NCBI GenBank assembly: GCA_030613285.1
Contig: JAUWME010000202.1
Span: 1 to 5,204, forward strand
Source of the DNA: Candidatus Zymogenus sp.
GTDB taxonomy: Bacteria; Desulfobacterota; Zymogenia; Zymogenales; Zymogenaceae
Direction: 5' to 3'
DNA: 5,204 nt
Positions 5,043 through 5,204 of the stretch are shown in pieces; position 1 is the stretch's first letter, and each line of letters begins with the position of its first letter. Below the pieces are notes generated by a model, which had not been told where the DNA came from, did no database searches, and saw only the letters and a list, made by a program, of their open reading frames with translations. The position numbers and the translations under genes were made by a program.

Positions 5043-5057
5043 TTTTGAATATCAAAA
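5043..5057. promoter_or_regulatory. Perfect palindrome upstream of the 5136 promoter, candidate operator
   Basis: TTTTGA-ATA-TCAAAA is a perfect 6-bp inverted repeat with a 3-bp centre, ending 20 bp upstream of the -35 box. That location fits an activator or repressor site. A related pair, TTTGAA (5089-5094) and TTCAAA (5107-5112), flanks the -10 box. Function is inferred from symmetry and position only. Confidence 0.4.
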
Positions 5058-5077
5058 CAACACATATATAAGAACCC

Positions 5078-5107
5078 TTGACAACAAGTTTGAAACAAAT
5101 ATATAAT
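5078..5107 (+). promoter_or_regulatory. Near-consensus sigma-70 promoter for the 5136 gene
   Basis: A perfect -35 TTGACA (5078-5083) and a perfect -10 TATAAT (5102-5107) are separated by 18 bp. Transcription would start near 5114, leaving a leader of about 22 nt. Both hexamers being exact at a near-ideal spacing makes this the strongest promoter in the window. Confidence 0.8.
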
Positions 5108-5135
5108 TCAAAGAAATAATTCAGAGGTAACTCCC

Positions 5136-5204
5136 ATGAAAGGAAGACTTATATTAGCCACAACCTTAACCCTCGGCGTGCTTCTCTTCTTTACTCTTTC
5201 CATC
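5136..5204 (+). CDS. Start of a probable exported or membrane-anchored protein, cut by the window edge
   Basis: Only 23 codons are present. The ATG has AGAGG (5123-5127) 8 nt upstream and follows a near-consensus promoter, so this is very likely a real start. The N-terminus begins MKGRLIL and runs into a hydrophobic core (LATTLTLGVLLFFTLSI) with Lys and Arg ahead of it: the shape of a Sec signal peptide or an N-terminal membrane anchor. No cleavage site or lipobox is reached before the edge. The product cannot be identified. The strong promoter with flanking palindromes suggests a well-expressed, regulated gene. Confidence 0.7.
   Translation, partial: MKGRLILATTLTLGVLLFFTLSI

Larger units (their letters stand above)
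4808..5135. other. Divergent intergenic region between the HXXEE gene and the 5136 gene
   Basis: This AT-rich stretch separates two divergently transcribed genes. Its right end holds a near-consensus plus-strand promoter and two palindromic candidate operator sites. I find no convincing minus-strand promoter for the HXXEE gene. A plus-strand open stretch around 4757-4990 overlaps that gene and has no ribosome binding site or recognisable features, so it is not called. Confidence 0.55.

Overview
The window looks like chromosomal DNA of moderate GC from a Gram-negative bacterium. Two things suggest this: a Tat-exported partner protein paired with a GMC-type flavoenzyme, and short dispersed repeats built on TGTCATTC...GGAATCCAG, a pattern I associate with Deltaproteobacteria/Desulfobacterota and related lineages. 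The phylum is an inference from these features only. No rRNA, tRNA, CRISPR array or transposase gene is visible.

Layout from left to right: 1-420 has no convincing gene but carries two separate short repeat arrays (a 49-bp tandem repeat at 1-98 and three decayed ~48-bp units at 297-421). Next come two minus-strand genes. The upstream one (1981-2556) encodes a Tat-signal protein of the gluconate 2-dehydrogenase subunit 3 (gamma, 'hitchhiker') type. The one after it (421-1959) encodes a 512-residue FAD-dependent GMC oxidoreductase with a ferredoxin-like Cys cluster. A 258-bp gap (2557-2814), with a candidate promoter and a 28-bp-period direct repeat, separates them from two further minus-strand genes 1 bp apart (3317-3934 and 2815-3315), which encode two divergent nitroreductase-fold proteins. 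A repeat-rich 378-bp gap (3935-4312) follows. It holds a ~105-bp element with matching inverted ends and a perfect 16-bp tandem duplication. After it comes a minus-strand gene for an HXXEE-motif membrane protein (4313-4807, probable CTG start). Finally, a near-consensus sigma-70 promoter drives a plus-strand gene that starts at 5136 and runs off the right edge. Only its signal-peptide-like N-terminus is visible.

Working together: the 1981-2556 and 421-1959 products most likely form a periplasmic or membrane-attached sugar/alcohol/polyol-type dehydrogenase. The signal-less flavoprotein would be folded with its cofactors in the cytoplasm and carried across by the Tat signal of its partner. The cytochrome c subunit that usually accepts the electrons is not in the window. 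The nitroreductase pair is the most interesting part. One protein keeps the RRSxR FMN-phosphate motif but has lost the APSxxNxQxW loop. The other keeps that loop but has lost RRSxR. Together they read like the two halves of the single-chain pseudo-dimeric TM1586-type nitroreductases encoded as two genes, which suggests an obligate heterodimer with one active site.
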